Shown in pieces: positions 6,185 through 13,141 of a stretch of DNA of 18,433 bases. The stretch is from Spirochaetaceae bacterium. Its GTDB lineage: Bacteria > Spirochaetota > Spirochaetia > Treponematales > Breznakiellaceae. A program made the position numbers and the translations under genes. The stretch covers positions 1-18,433 of the forward strand of contig JAIRSS010000081.1 in assembly GCA_031255315.1 (NCBI GenBank), written 5' to 3'. The number at the start of each line of letters is the position of its first letter. Positions within the stretch are counted from its first letter, which is position 1. The notes beneath the pieces were generated by a model. The model did no database searches, was not told where the DNA came from, and was given only the letters and a program-made list of their open reading frames with translations.

Positions 6185-6658
6185 ATGAAAAAGGAAATTG
6201 ACATTAAACGGGTAAAGTATGATGCGGAGGAGGTTTTCAGAATCGGGGGCTTTTACTGTTCCGAAGCGATTATATCCTCAATCAGGAAAAATATCGACCC
6301 CGATATGCCGGAGGCGATGGTGGCCGCCGGTTCGGGCTTCCCCATCGGTGTGGGGCGGGCTAAATGTATGTGCGGCGCGATTTCGGGGGCGGTTGTCTGC
6401 CTGGGGTATTTCTTCGGAAGAACCACGCCCACAACCCCGACGGACCCAAAGAGCACGAAATCTATGGAACTCGCCTTCGAGTTGCAGGAAAGTTTCAGAA
6501 AAAATCATAAAGGCGTTTTGTGCTGCCACGTACACACCAAAGGGATGGATATGGCGAGCGGCGAACACAAGGCGCAGTGCGTTGCCTTTACGGGTGAAAT
6601 GGCCGAAAAAACGGCCGAGATCATCGCGAGAGAATTGAACCTGAAAGCCGTGCGATAA
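6185..6658 (+). CDS. C_GCAxxG_C_C family cysteine-rich (putative redox) protein
   Basis: A 157-residue cytoplasmic protein. ATG 6185 is chosen over a GTG at 6161 because AGGAGG (6172-6177) lies seven bases upstream. The pattern fits the C_GCAxxG_C_C family, a small group thought to be redox-active or metal-binding: 'FYCSEAI' (C25), a glycine-rich 'AAGSGFPIGVG' (48-58), 'CMCGAISGAVVCLG' (C61, C63, C72), 'LCCHV' (C113, C114) and 'AQCV' (C132). Seven cysteines in 157 residues is high. The GCA of the family name reads CGA here, as in many members. The reaction is unknown. It is the first gene of a pair, 11 bases before a TDT-type transporter, so the two are probably co-transcribed. In other bacteria such proteins are often linked to transporters or oxidoreductases; that is general knowledge, not shown here. 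Confidence 0.82.
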   Translation: MKKEIDIKRVKYDAEEVFRIGGFYCSEAIISSIRKNIDPDMPEAMVAAGSGFPIGVGRAKCMCGAISGAVVCLGYFFGRTTPTTPTDPKSTKSMELAFELQESFRKNHKGVLCCHVHTKGMDMASGEHKAQCVAFTGEMAEKTAEIIARELNLKAVR

Positions 6659-6669
6659 GGAAGGGTCCC

Positions 6670-7596
6670 ATGAAATTTGTGAAAAGCATACCGATGGCTA
6701 TTTGCGGGCTGTCGCTGGCCCTTGCCGCCCTGGGAAACCTTTTGGGCCAGGTAAACCAACCGGGGTTGCGCGTGACCTGCGGCGTCCTCTCGGCCGCCGT
6801 GCTGATACTATTCCTGCTCAAGCTGATTTTTCATTTTCCCCACGCTAACGCGGAGATGAAAACCCCCATACCCTTAAGCGTCCTGCCCACATCGACCATG
6901 GCGCTTATGCTGCTTAGCGTGTATGTAAAGGATTACGTAAACGGAAACGCCGCGCTTGTTTTGTGGTACTCCTCCGTGGCCGTGCACGTGTTTATTATGC
7001 TCCTGTTCGCCAAGCGGTTTATCATCGGTTTTAAACTCGGCACGGTGTTTCCAAGCTGGTTTATACCCTTTGTGGGCATAGTCGTCGCCAGTGTAACCGC
7101 TCCGGCCATGAATGCCCGGGCGATAGGGCAAATAATTTTCTACATCGGTTTTGCGCTTTATTTCGCAGCGCTGGTTCTTATTGTGTGGCGGATGCTGAAA
7201 GTGAAGCTGTTCCCCGAACCCGCCCGTCCAACCATTGCCATATTTACGGCCCCGATGAGCCTGTGCGTTGTGGGGTATTTTCAATCGTTCCCGCCGGATC
7301 AACGGAACACGGCGCTTATATACCTGATGCTCGGCATCGCGGTAATTAGTTACCTGTATGTGTCGGTAATGATGGTATTTCTGTTGAGGATAAAATTTTA
7401 TCCCACCTACGCTGCGTTTACCTTTCCCTACGTTATCAGCGCGCTTGCTTTCAGGGCCGGGAACAATTTCCTTTTGGCGCAGGGATACGGTTTTCTTGCC
7501 CCGCTTGCGTCTATAAGTCTTTGGGCGGCCGTTGCGGCGGTTTTATTTGTCGCGGTGCATTATGTCAGATATTTTATATTTTGGCTTAAATTTTAG
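6670..7596 (+). CDS. TDT/SLAC1-type membrane transporter (TehA-like)
   Basis: A 308-residue integral membrane protein with about ten hydrophobic segments, which fits the tellurite-resistance/dicarboxylate transporter (TDT) family that includes TehA, Mae1 and the SLAC1 anion channel. Matching features are the N-terminal 'IPMAICGLSLALAALGN' in the first segment, 'VFPSWFIPFVGIVVASVTAP' near 136-155, and the final 'ALAFRAGN...' helix region. It probably moves small anions or organic acids across the inner membrane; the substrate cannot be read from sequence. The start ATG 6670 has AAGGAAGGG (6658-6666) upstream. It starts 11 bases after the C_GCAxxG_C_C gene, so both form one operon. A hairpin without a T run (7691-7714) is the best candidate end. 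Confidence 0.85.
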   Translation: MKFVKSIPMAICGLSLALAALGNLLGQVNQPGLRVTCGVLSAAVLILFLLKLIFHFPHANAEMKTPIPLSVLPTSTMALMLLSVYVKDYVNGNAALVLWYSSVAVHVFIMLLFAKRFIIGFKLGTVFPSWFIPFVGIVVASVTAPAMNARAIGQIIFYIGFALYFAALVLIVWRMLKVKLFPEPARPTIAIFTAPMSLCVVGYFQSFPPDQRNTALIYLMLGIAVISYLYVSVMMVFLLRIKFYPTYAAFTFPYVISALAFRAGNNFLLAQGYGFLAPLASISLWAAVAAVLFVAVHYVRYFIFWLKF

Positions 7597-7690
7597 TTAA
7601 AAAATGAGTACAGCGAATTTAACGTGCTGAGGGTAGGATAGACGGGCACATCGAAAAGAGCCGGAAGAAATAGGATGAAATAACAGACGC

Positions 7691-7714
7691 TGGAGCCGCC
7701 TTTAGGCGGTTCCA
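7691..7714 (+). terminator. Hairpin downstream of the transporter gene
   Basis: TGGAGCCGCC (7691-7700) pairs with GGCGGTTCCA (7705-7714), with one G-T wobble and loop TTTA. There is no T run, so termination would be weak or factor-dependent. A smaller stem TGAGG/CCTCA follows at 7728-7742. Confidence 0.45.
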
Positions 7715-7754
7715 ACATCAATCGCTTTGAGGGGAATCCTCAGACAAGGGGCGC

Positions 7755-7797
7755 ATTGAGAGAAAAGCGGGAATTTCCGCTTGAAAAAAGTCTCAAT
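7755..7797. repeat. Two-tier inverted repeat just upstream of lepA
   Basis: Outer arms ATTGAGA (7755-7761) and TCTCAAT (7791-7797) are exact complements; inner arms AAGCGG (7765-7770) and CCGCTT (7777-7782) are too, around a nearly palindromic GAATTT. In addition TTGGTC (7798-7803) can pair with GACCAA (7823-7828), covering the lepA start codon. It could be a control element for lepA. Confidence 0.5.
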
Positions 7798-7820
7798 TTG
7801 GTCAATAGTATGTCTAGACC

Positions 7821-9626
7821 ATGACCAAGCCTGAGTATATTCGTAATTTTTGCATCATCGCCCATATCGATCACGGAAAGTCCACCCTTGCGGACCGGCT
7901 CATCCAGAAGGGGCGTTTAGTGAATGACCGTGATTTTCAGAATCAGATTCTGGACAACATGGATATTGAACGGGAACGGGGAATCACCATCAAAAGCCAG
8001 GCGGTAACCATCCCGTATACCGCCGGGGACGGCGCCGTCTATGAACTCAACCTGGTGGATACTCCCGGCCATGTGGACTTTACCTATGAAGTGTCCCGGG
8101 CCATCAATTCCTGCGAAGGGGCGCTGCTCCTAGTGGACGCCACCCAGGGCGTCCAGGCCCAAACCCTGTCGAATATGTACCTGGCCCTGGAGCATAACCT
8201 GGAAATCCTCCCGGTAATCAATAAGATCGACATGGCCGCGGCGGATATACCGGAGACAAAACGCCAGATCGAACACGATTTGGGGCTGGACCCGACGGAG
8301 GCCCTGCTGGTTTCCGCCCGGCAGGGAACGGGGGTTGACGAGTTGTTTGAGGCCGTGGTGAGCCGTATCCCCCCGCCGACGGGCAGTTCCGAAAGCCCCC
8401 TGCAAGCCCTTATTTTTGACTGCCACTACGACCCGTACCGGGGGGTGGTGGTTCATGTGCGGATTTTTGACGGGCGGATTCGGCGGGGCATGAGGATACG
8501 CTTTATGTCCAACGGCTCTGAATACGAGGTGGAAACCCTGGGGATTTTCCGGTTGGGAATGGCGGAACAGGAAGAACTGTCCGCGGGGAGCGTGGGCTAC
8601 CTCATCGCCGGGATCAAGACCGTAAGCGATGTGCGGGTGGGGGATACGGTGACGGGCGCGGACAAGCCCTGCGCCGCGCCGCTGCCGGGATTCCGGGAGA
8701 TCAAGCCCGTGGTGTTCTCTTCAATATATCCTCTGGACTCCAATGATTATGAGGAACTCAAGCTGAGTCTGGAAAAACTCAAACTCAACGATGCGTCCCT
8801 CATCTACGAAAAAGATTCCTCCGCGGCGCTGGGCTTCGGGTTCCGGTGCGGCTTTCTGGGGCTGCTCCATCTGGAGGTCATCCAGGAGCGGCTGGAACGG
8901 GAGTTCGATCAGTCGGTGATCTTCACAGCCCCCTCGGTCAAGTACAATGTCCGCCTCCGGTCCGGCGAAGAACTGTTGGTGGATAATCCCACGGACTTCC
9001 CCGACGAGGGGCTTATTGGGGGGGCGGAGGAGCCCTATATCCGGGCTTCGATCATTTCCCCCGCCGGGTATCTGGGGAACATCATGACCCTCTGCATGGA
9101 AAAACGGGGCGTACAAACCAATATGACCTACCTGGACGAAAAGCGGGTGGAGCTTGTCTACGACATGCCCCTGGCGGAGGTGCTTTTTGACTTTTACGAC
9201 CGTCTGAAAAGCATCAGCCGTGGCTACGCTTCCTTTGATTACGACGTTACCGGCTACAAGGACACGAATCTGGTGAAACTGGACATACTCCTCAACGGAA
9301 AGCCGGTGGACGCTTTGTCCCAGCTTGTATTCCGGGACCGCGCGTATGACCGCGCCCGTATGGTCTGCGAGCGCCTGCGGGACGAGATACCCCGGCAGCA
9401 ATTCAAGATACCCATTCAGGGGGCCATAGGGAGTCAGATCATCGCGAGGGAAACCGTAAACGCCCTCCGCAAGGATGTGCTGGCCAAATGCTACGGCGGC
9501 GACATCACCCGGAAACGCAAGCTCCTGGAAAAGCAGAAAGAAGGGAAGAAGCGGATGAAGATGGTAGGGGATGTGGAACTCCCCCAAAGCGCCTTCCTGG
9601 CGGTGCTGAAGAGCAAAGAAGAATAG
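7821..9626 (+). CDS. lepA: Elongation factor 4 (LepA), translation GTPase
   Basis: A ribosome-associated GTPase related to EF-G that acts on stalled or mistranslocated ribosomes. Its 601 residues match the family length. The G domain is intact: 'AHIDHGKST' (14-22), 'RGIT' (53-56), 'DTPGH' (80-84), 'NKID' (134-137) and 'SAR' (166-168). EF-G-like domains follow, with '[25 protein letters not shown]' typical of LepA, and the LepA-specific C-terminus '[45 protein letters not shown]'. The start at 7821 gives the normal N-terminus ('[14 protein letters not shown]'), yet I see no Shine-Dalgarno sequence before it. A possible promoter TTGAAA (7781) / TAGTAT (7806) with a 19-base spacer would start the RNA almost at the ATG. 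It converges with the guanine deaminase gene; no clear terminator was found at 9627-9826. Confidence 0.97.
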   Translation: MTKPEYIRNFCIIAHIDHGKSTLADRLIQKGRLVNDRDFQNQILDNMDIERERGITIKSQAVTIPYTAGDGAVYELNLVDTPGHVDFTYEVSRAINSCEGALLLVDATQGVQAQTLSNMYLALEHNLEILPVINKIDMAAADIPETKRQIEHDLGLDPTEALLVSARQGTGVDELFEAVVSRIPPPTGSSESPLQALIFDCHYDPYRGVVVHVRIFDGRIRRGMRIRFMSNGSEYEVETLGIFRLGMAEQEELSAGSVGYLIAGIKTVSDVRVGDTVTGADKPCAAPLPGFREIKPVVFSSIYPLDSNDYEELKLSLEKLKLNDASLIYEKDSSAALGFGFRCGFLGLLHLEVIQERLEREFDQSVIFTAPSVKYNVRLRSGEELLVDNPTDFPDEGLIGGAEEPYIRASIISPAGYLGNIMTLCMEKRGVQTNMTYLDEKRVELVYDMPLAEVLFDFYDRLKSISRGYASFDYDVTGYKDTNLVKLDILLNGKPVDALSQLVFRDRAYDRARMVCERLRDEIPRQQFKIPIQGAIGSQIIARETVNALRKDVLAKCYGGDITRKRKLLEKQKEGKKRMKMVGDVELPQSAFLAVLKSKEE

Positions 9627-9826
9627 GCGGTTGCTGGCAGTTTTACCTGACCCGGTATGCCTTGGGTCTGCACACAGTTCCTTTGCGGCGCAAGCAGGAG
9701 TTTCTTCATAATCCTCATCATCCCGCGTCCGGGGGTACGCCATGTCTCCCGGAGTTCAGCGTCTCTTGTTGAAGGTTCACGGGCAACGGACGCCGACTGC
9801 GGATGCCGCCGAAAAACGTCTCATGC

Positions 9827-11143
9827 TTATGCCTCCGCGCCGTCAGCCGGGAACAGGGATTTACCCCGTACATACTTTGCGGCAATATTCCGGTCGTCCG
9901 ACATATAAACCACCCGTTCCAGCCGTTCCCTGATAGAAAGCTCAAAAGGCGCGGCAAGGTTGGCGTCGTTCAGGACCAGGGCGTCAAAGTCATAGCCCGG
10001 CGCAAAAGACCCGGGCGCGCCGGTTTTCCCAAAGAACGCGCCGCCCCCGGCGGTTCCAAGGAAGAAAGCCTCCTCCAGGGTGAGGTGCGCATCACCAACG
10101 CCGCCGTCTTCCGAAGTCAGTACCCGGCGGAGTTTGGAAACCTGTATGGCGTCGGACATGGCCCGGAAGATGGATGTGTGAACCCCGCCGGCCACATCGC
10201 TTCCCAAGCCTACGGAGACGCCCCGTTCCAGGAAACGCCGCACCGGGGCTATCCCCGATGCAAGATTGGTGTTGGACTGGGGGCAGTGGGCGACGAAGAC
10301 GCCGCGCTCCGCCATCCGTTCCATCTCCCCTTCGTCCGTCCAGACGCAATGGGCCATGATGGTGGGAACTTCGCCGCCGAAAAGATCCCACCGGGCGTAC
10401 GAGTCCGCGTACCCATCCGCGTCGGGGCAGAGTTCCCGGACCCAGCGTACCTCCTTCCGGTTTTCCGAAAGGTGGGACTGAAGCGGCAGGGCGTATTCCT
10501 TCTGGATTTCCGCAAGGCCCTTCATAAGCATATCGCTGCACGAGGGAACAAACCGGGGGGTCAGGATGGGCCGCACGTTTTGGTACTTCCCGCAGGCCGT
10601 AAGCCATTCCCGGGTCGCGGCCAGAGAAGCATCCGCATCTGTTTCCCTAAGATAATCGGGACTGTTTCTATCCATGTTCACTTTGCCGGCAAAGCACACC
10701 AGCCCCGATTCTTCCAGCATATCCATGAGGAGGAGAGACGCCGGCGTATGAATGGTGGCGAAAAATACCAGCCGGGTACTCGGCCCGCGGCGGACATGCT
10801 CCGTTAAAAGACGGTACGCACGGCGGGCGTATTCCGGATCGGCGTACCGGGCCTCCTCGGGAAACGCCCGGGTCTCAAGCCACTCCAGAAGTTCCAGGTC
10901 CATACCCAGCGCCCGGAAGCTGAACTGCGGCGCGTGGATATGCAGGTCCGTAAGACCCGGTATAACGAGTTTATTGCTGTAGTCTTTCAGGGGCAAGGAA
11001 CGGTATTTGCCGGGAAGCCGGGAAAACACCCCCGCGGATTTTCCCGCCAAACACACAACATACCCATCGGTAACCGTTTCCAGAGAGGACCGGTCTTTGC
11101 TGTAACAAATGTCCCCGCGAATAACAAAATCATGTTCACCCAT
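9827..11143 (-). CDS. guaD: Guanine deaminase (amidohydrolase family)
   Basis: A zinc amidohydrolase of 438 residues that most likely converts guanine to xanthine plus ammonia in purine salvage or breakdown. Ordered motifs: 'PGLTDLHIHAPQF' (H68, H70 metal ligands), 'GKVNMDRNSPDYLRE' (153-167), strongly typical of guanine deaminases, 'PRFVPSCSD' (196-204), 'QSHLSEN' (H224 and E227), 'MAHCVWTDEGE' (H265), 'VAHCPQSNTNLASG' (284-297) and 'VGLGSDVAGG' (D316). All expected metal and catalytic residues seem present. The start is supported by AAGGAG, though only two bases separate it from the ATG. It lies alone on the reverse strand between lepA and murG. The ammonia released links it functionally to glutamate dehydrogenase in this window, but the two are not co-transcribed. 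A related chlorohydrolase-type enzyme is a less likely alternative. Confidence 0.9.
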   Translation of the reverse strand: MGEHDFVIRGDICYSKDRSSLETVTDGYVVCLAGKSAGVFSRLPGKYRSLPLKDYSNKLVIPGLTDLHIHAPQFSFRALGMDLELLEWLETRAFPEEARYADPEYARRAYRLLTEHVRRGPSTRLVFFATIHTPASLLLMDMLEESGLVCFAGKVNMDRNSPDYLRETDADASLAATREWLTACGKYQNVRPILTPRFVPSCSDMLMKGLAEIQKEYALPLQSHLSENRKEVRWVRELCPDADGYADSYARWDLFGGEVPTIMAHCVWTDEGEMERMAERGVFVAHCPQSNTNLASGIAPVRRFLERGVSVGLGSDVAGGVHTSIFRAMSDAIQVSKLRRVLTSEDGGVGDAHLTLEEAFFLGTAGGGAFFGKTGAPGSFAPGYDFDALVLNDANLAAPFELSIRERLERVVYMSDDRNIAAKYVRGKSLFPADGAEA

Positions 11144-11172
11144 AGCTCCTTATTTAAGTGCATATTAAGTAT

Positions 11173-11192
11173 CAACGCAAGACGCCGCGTTG
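11173..11192 (-). promoter_or_regulatory. Small hairpin in the guanine deaminase leader
   Basis: CAACGC (11173-11178) and GCGTTG (11187-11192) are exact complements around an eight-base loop, within the predicted 65-base leader of guaD. I compared the leader with the purine riboswitch pattern and saw no match. Confidence 0.3.
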
Positions 11193-11214
11193 CCTCACGA
11201 AAAATGGTACCCAA

Positions 11215-11244
11215 ATTATAATAAGGACGCTCGAATGGGGGTAA
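11215..11244 (-). promoter_or_regulatory. Likely promoter of the guanine deaminase gene
   Basis: On the reverse strand a perfect -10 TATAAT (11220-11215) follows TTACCC (11244-11239, three of six) with an 18-base spacer. The predicted start is near 11208. The same spot also reads TATAAT on the + strand (11217-11222), but without a -35 at the right distance. Confidence 0.42.
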
Positions 11245-11302
11245 CCATGAAAGAAAACAGGCGGTAATCAGGGAATACCGGCCCCGTTACCAGAAGGCGG
11301 CG

Positions 11303-11326
11303 AAGAAAAAAAGCGGGTTCCGCTTT
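11303..11326 (-). terminator. Intrinsic terminator on the reverse strand, with no obvious gene before it
   Basis: AAAGCGG (11310-11316) and CCGCTTT (11320-11326) form a perfect seven-base stem with a three-base loop. Read on the reverse strand it is followed by a T-rich tail (11309-11303). It would stop reverse-strand transcripts that begin between here and murG. Confidence 0.5.
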
Positions 11327-11386
11327 ATGGATGCGGGGGCGCCGCCTTTCCTGTTGTTGTATCTCCTATAACCCCGCCTGGAAATT

Positions 11387-11415
11387 TTGCAAGGATATTG
11401 AACAGGCTCTATATC
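11387..11415 (+). promoter_or_regulatory. Possible promoter of the murG operon
   Basis: TTGCAA (11387-11392, four of six), a 17-base spacer and TATATC (11410-11415, four of six). The predicted start is near 11422, about 50 bases before murG. The rest of the 330-base gap 11144-11473 holds the guaD promoter and the reverse-strand terminator. Confidence 0.38.
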
Positions 11416-11473
11416 GTTTGCCGGCTTGTATTTGGGTATGTACCGCCTCCCGCGAATCATGTAAAGTATCCTC

Positions 11474-12577
11474 ATGACAACCATCGCGTTCACCGGAGGC
11501 GGTACCGGGGGACACATCTTCCCTGGGCTTGCTGTGGCGGCGTACCTTCAAAACCTGACGCCCTGCCGTATTTTTTGGATAGGATCAGAAGCCGGCATGG
11601 ACCGCGGCATTGTTGAGGAAAGCGGCTTGGAATTTTTCGGCGTCCCCGCAGGCAAACTCAGGCGGAATTTTTCTCTTCAGAATTTCATTGATCTTTTTAA
11701 GGTCCTGGGAGGATTCCTTGCGGCCCGGAAGATCCTCAAACGAGAAAAGCCGCTGCTCCTCTTTTCCAAAGGCGGCTTTGTGAGCGTCCCCCCCTGCGCG
11801 GCGGCGGCTTCCCTGAAAATACCGGTGTTCACCCATGAATCAGATTACAGCCCCGGCCTGGCCACCAGAATAAATGTGCGATTCGCCAGCCGTATATTTA
11901 CCGCTTTCCCGGATACCGCCGCCTTTTTCCCCGCCGGGATTCGGGAGCGGGCCGTCTGCGCGGGAAACCCCATACGCCCTGAATTCCGTTCCGGCGATCC
12001 CGCTCTGGGCAGGGCCTTCCTGGGCGCCGGGGAGGGGGACCGGATCCTCCTTGTTCTGGGGGGGAGTCTTGGGGCCCGGCAGGTCAATGAACTGGTTCGC
12101 GCCGCGCTTCCAGAGCTTACCCGCCGGTATGTGGTGGCCCACCAGACCGGACCCAAAAACGAATGGGACACCCCCGCCGGCGGGCGCTATAAACCCTATC
12201 CCTTCATCCGGGGGGAGCTTCCCCATGTTATAGCCGCCGCGGAACTCATCGTGTGCAGGAGCGGCGCGGGGACGGTTTGGGAGTGCGCGGCGGCGGGGAA
12301 ACCCCTGATACTGATCCCCTTGAGCGGTTCGGGGACCCGGGGGGACCAGGTGGAAAACGCCCGGTATCTGGAAAAAACCGGCGCCGCAACGGTATTATCA
12401 GGGGATGATGTTACCCCCTCCCGGTTGATGGAGACGGTCAACACGCTTGCTCAGGACGCCGGGAAGCGCGAGGTTATGGGGGCGGCTTCCGCCCGGTTTG
12501 CCGCCGGTGACGGGGCGGGGAGCATCGCCGCCGCGATAGCCGCCGCCATTCGGGAAACCCATCCTGGCGGGGATTGA
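11474..12577 (+). CDS. murG: UDP-GlcNAc:lipid I N-acetylglucosaminyltransferase MurG
   Basis: Adds GlcNAc to lipid I to make lipid II, the last cytoplasmic step of peptidoglycan precursor synthesis, at the inner face of the membrane. The 367-residue protein has the GT-B layout: N-terminal glycine loop 'GGGTGGHIFPGLA' (8-20), 'HESDYSPGLA' (121-130), linker with 'GNPIR' (164-168), second glycine loop 'GGSLGARQVNE' (196-206) and the donor-binding 'CRSGAGTVWE' (261-270) followed by 'GDQVENA'. These fit the family; 'HESD' replaces the 'HEQN' of the E. coli enzyme, which is common outside Proteobacteria. The start at ATG 11474 matches the usual N-terminus, but its ribosome site is weak. It is the first gene of a five-gene operon; a 75-base gap with a palindromic repeat separates it from cvpA. 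Confidence 0.96.
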   Translation: MTTIAFTGGGTGGHIFPGLAVAAYLQNLTPCRIFWIGSEAGMDRGIVEESGLEFFGVPAGKLRRNFSLQNFIDLFKVLGGFLAARKILKREKPLLLFSKGGFVSVPPCAAAASLKIPVFTHESDYSPGLATRINVRFASRIFTAFPDTAAFFPAGIRERAVCAGNPIRPEFRSGDPALGRAFLGAGEGDRILLVLGGSLGARQVNELVRAALPELTRRYVVAHQTGPKNEWDTPAGGRYKPYPFIRGELPHVIAAAELIVCRSGAGTVWECAAAGKPLILIPLSGSGTRGDQVENARYLEKTGAATVLSGDDVTPSRLMETVNTLAQDAGKREVMGAASARFAAGDGAGSIAAAIAAAIRETHPGGD

Positions 12578-12584
12578 AACCAGC

Positions 12585-12616
12585 GGCTGTCCCAAATCTT
12601 CAGTTTTGGAACAACC
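12585..12616. repeat. Short palindromic repeat, copy 3, between murG and cvpA
   Basis: GGCTGTCCCAAA (12585-12596) and TTTGGAACAACC (12605-12616) pair; on the reverse strand all 12 positions pair if two G-T wobbles are allowed. Its reverse complement closely matches the element at 5731-5762. It sits inside an operon, eight bases after the murG stop. Confidence 0.65.
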
Positions 12617-12652
12617 TCACGTATGAACATGATTCGGAGGTACGGTATTCGT

Positions 12653-13138
12653 ATGGAAGTAATAGATATTATTTTTATGATACTTATGGTGATCCTGATT
12701 GTCCGGTGCGCCTTGCGGGGATTTGTCGAGGAAGTAATGTCCATGTCGGCCCTGGTGTTGGGGCTGGGTTCAGCGTTTTTCTTCCATAAAAAAGGAGCCG
12801 CCTTTCTTGTTGAGCGGTATATACCGGATGTGAAGATTCTGCCGGAAGTCCTGGCTTTCGCGGCTGTCTTCCTCATCGTATTTTTGGCGGTTAAGCTCCT
12901 TGAATCTATCCTTAAAGATATTGTTGACCGGATTCATCTGGGCGGGGTGAACCGGTTCCTGGGCGCTGTCTTTGGCTTTATCGAAGGGGTTGTCCTGGTT
13001 TCTGTGGTGCTCTTTGTTCTCAGTATACAGCCCTTGGTTGACACGAAGCCTCTGCTGGAAAAAAGTTACTTTGCCCAGACGCTGTCCCCGTACATTGGGG
13101 CGGTAAAGAACGCTGTCCAGCTTCCCGGGGGAGTATAG
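12653..13138 (+). CDS. cvpA: CvpA family membrane protein
   Basis: A 161-residue inner-membrane protein with four hydrophobic segments at about 5-22, 30-46, 64-84 and 103-125. The pattern 'IDIIFMILMV...RGFVEEV' at the start and 'LGGVNRFLGAVFGFIEG' (96-112) is typical of the CvpA family, known from colicin V production in E. coli and from envelope homeostasis; the exact role is uncertain. ATG 12653 is preferred because its N-terminus matches the family. GGAGG (12636-12640) is 12 bases upstream, which is long; ATG 12623 or 12629 are in frame, but the ribosome site would then lie inside the gene. It lies between murG and the delta-prime gene, with only three bases before the latter. Confidence 0.86.
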   Translation: MEVIDIIFMILMVILIVRCALRGFVEEVMSMSALVLGLGSAFFFHKKGAAFLVERYIPDVKILPEVLAFAAVFLIVFLAVKLLESILKDIVDRIHLGGVNRFLGAVFGFIEGVVLVSVVLFVLSIQPLVDTKPLLEKSYFAQTLSPYIGAVKNAVQLPGGV

Positions 13139-13141
13139 CCG

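Noticed and set aside
8721..9743. Long reverse-strand open frame of 340 codons under lepA
   Set aside because: It mirrors the codon pattern of lepA, whose protein is unmistakable. The product has no recognisable motif. A GGGAG-like site before its ATG is not enough.
9803..10807. Forward open frame opposite guanine deaminase
   Set aside because: The reverse strand encodes a full enzyme with conserved zinc ligands; the forward product has no family features.
11144..11208. Purine riboswitch in the guanine deaminase leader
   Set aside because: The conserved purine-aptamer core and loop pairs are not seen; only a simple six-base stem is present.
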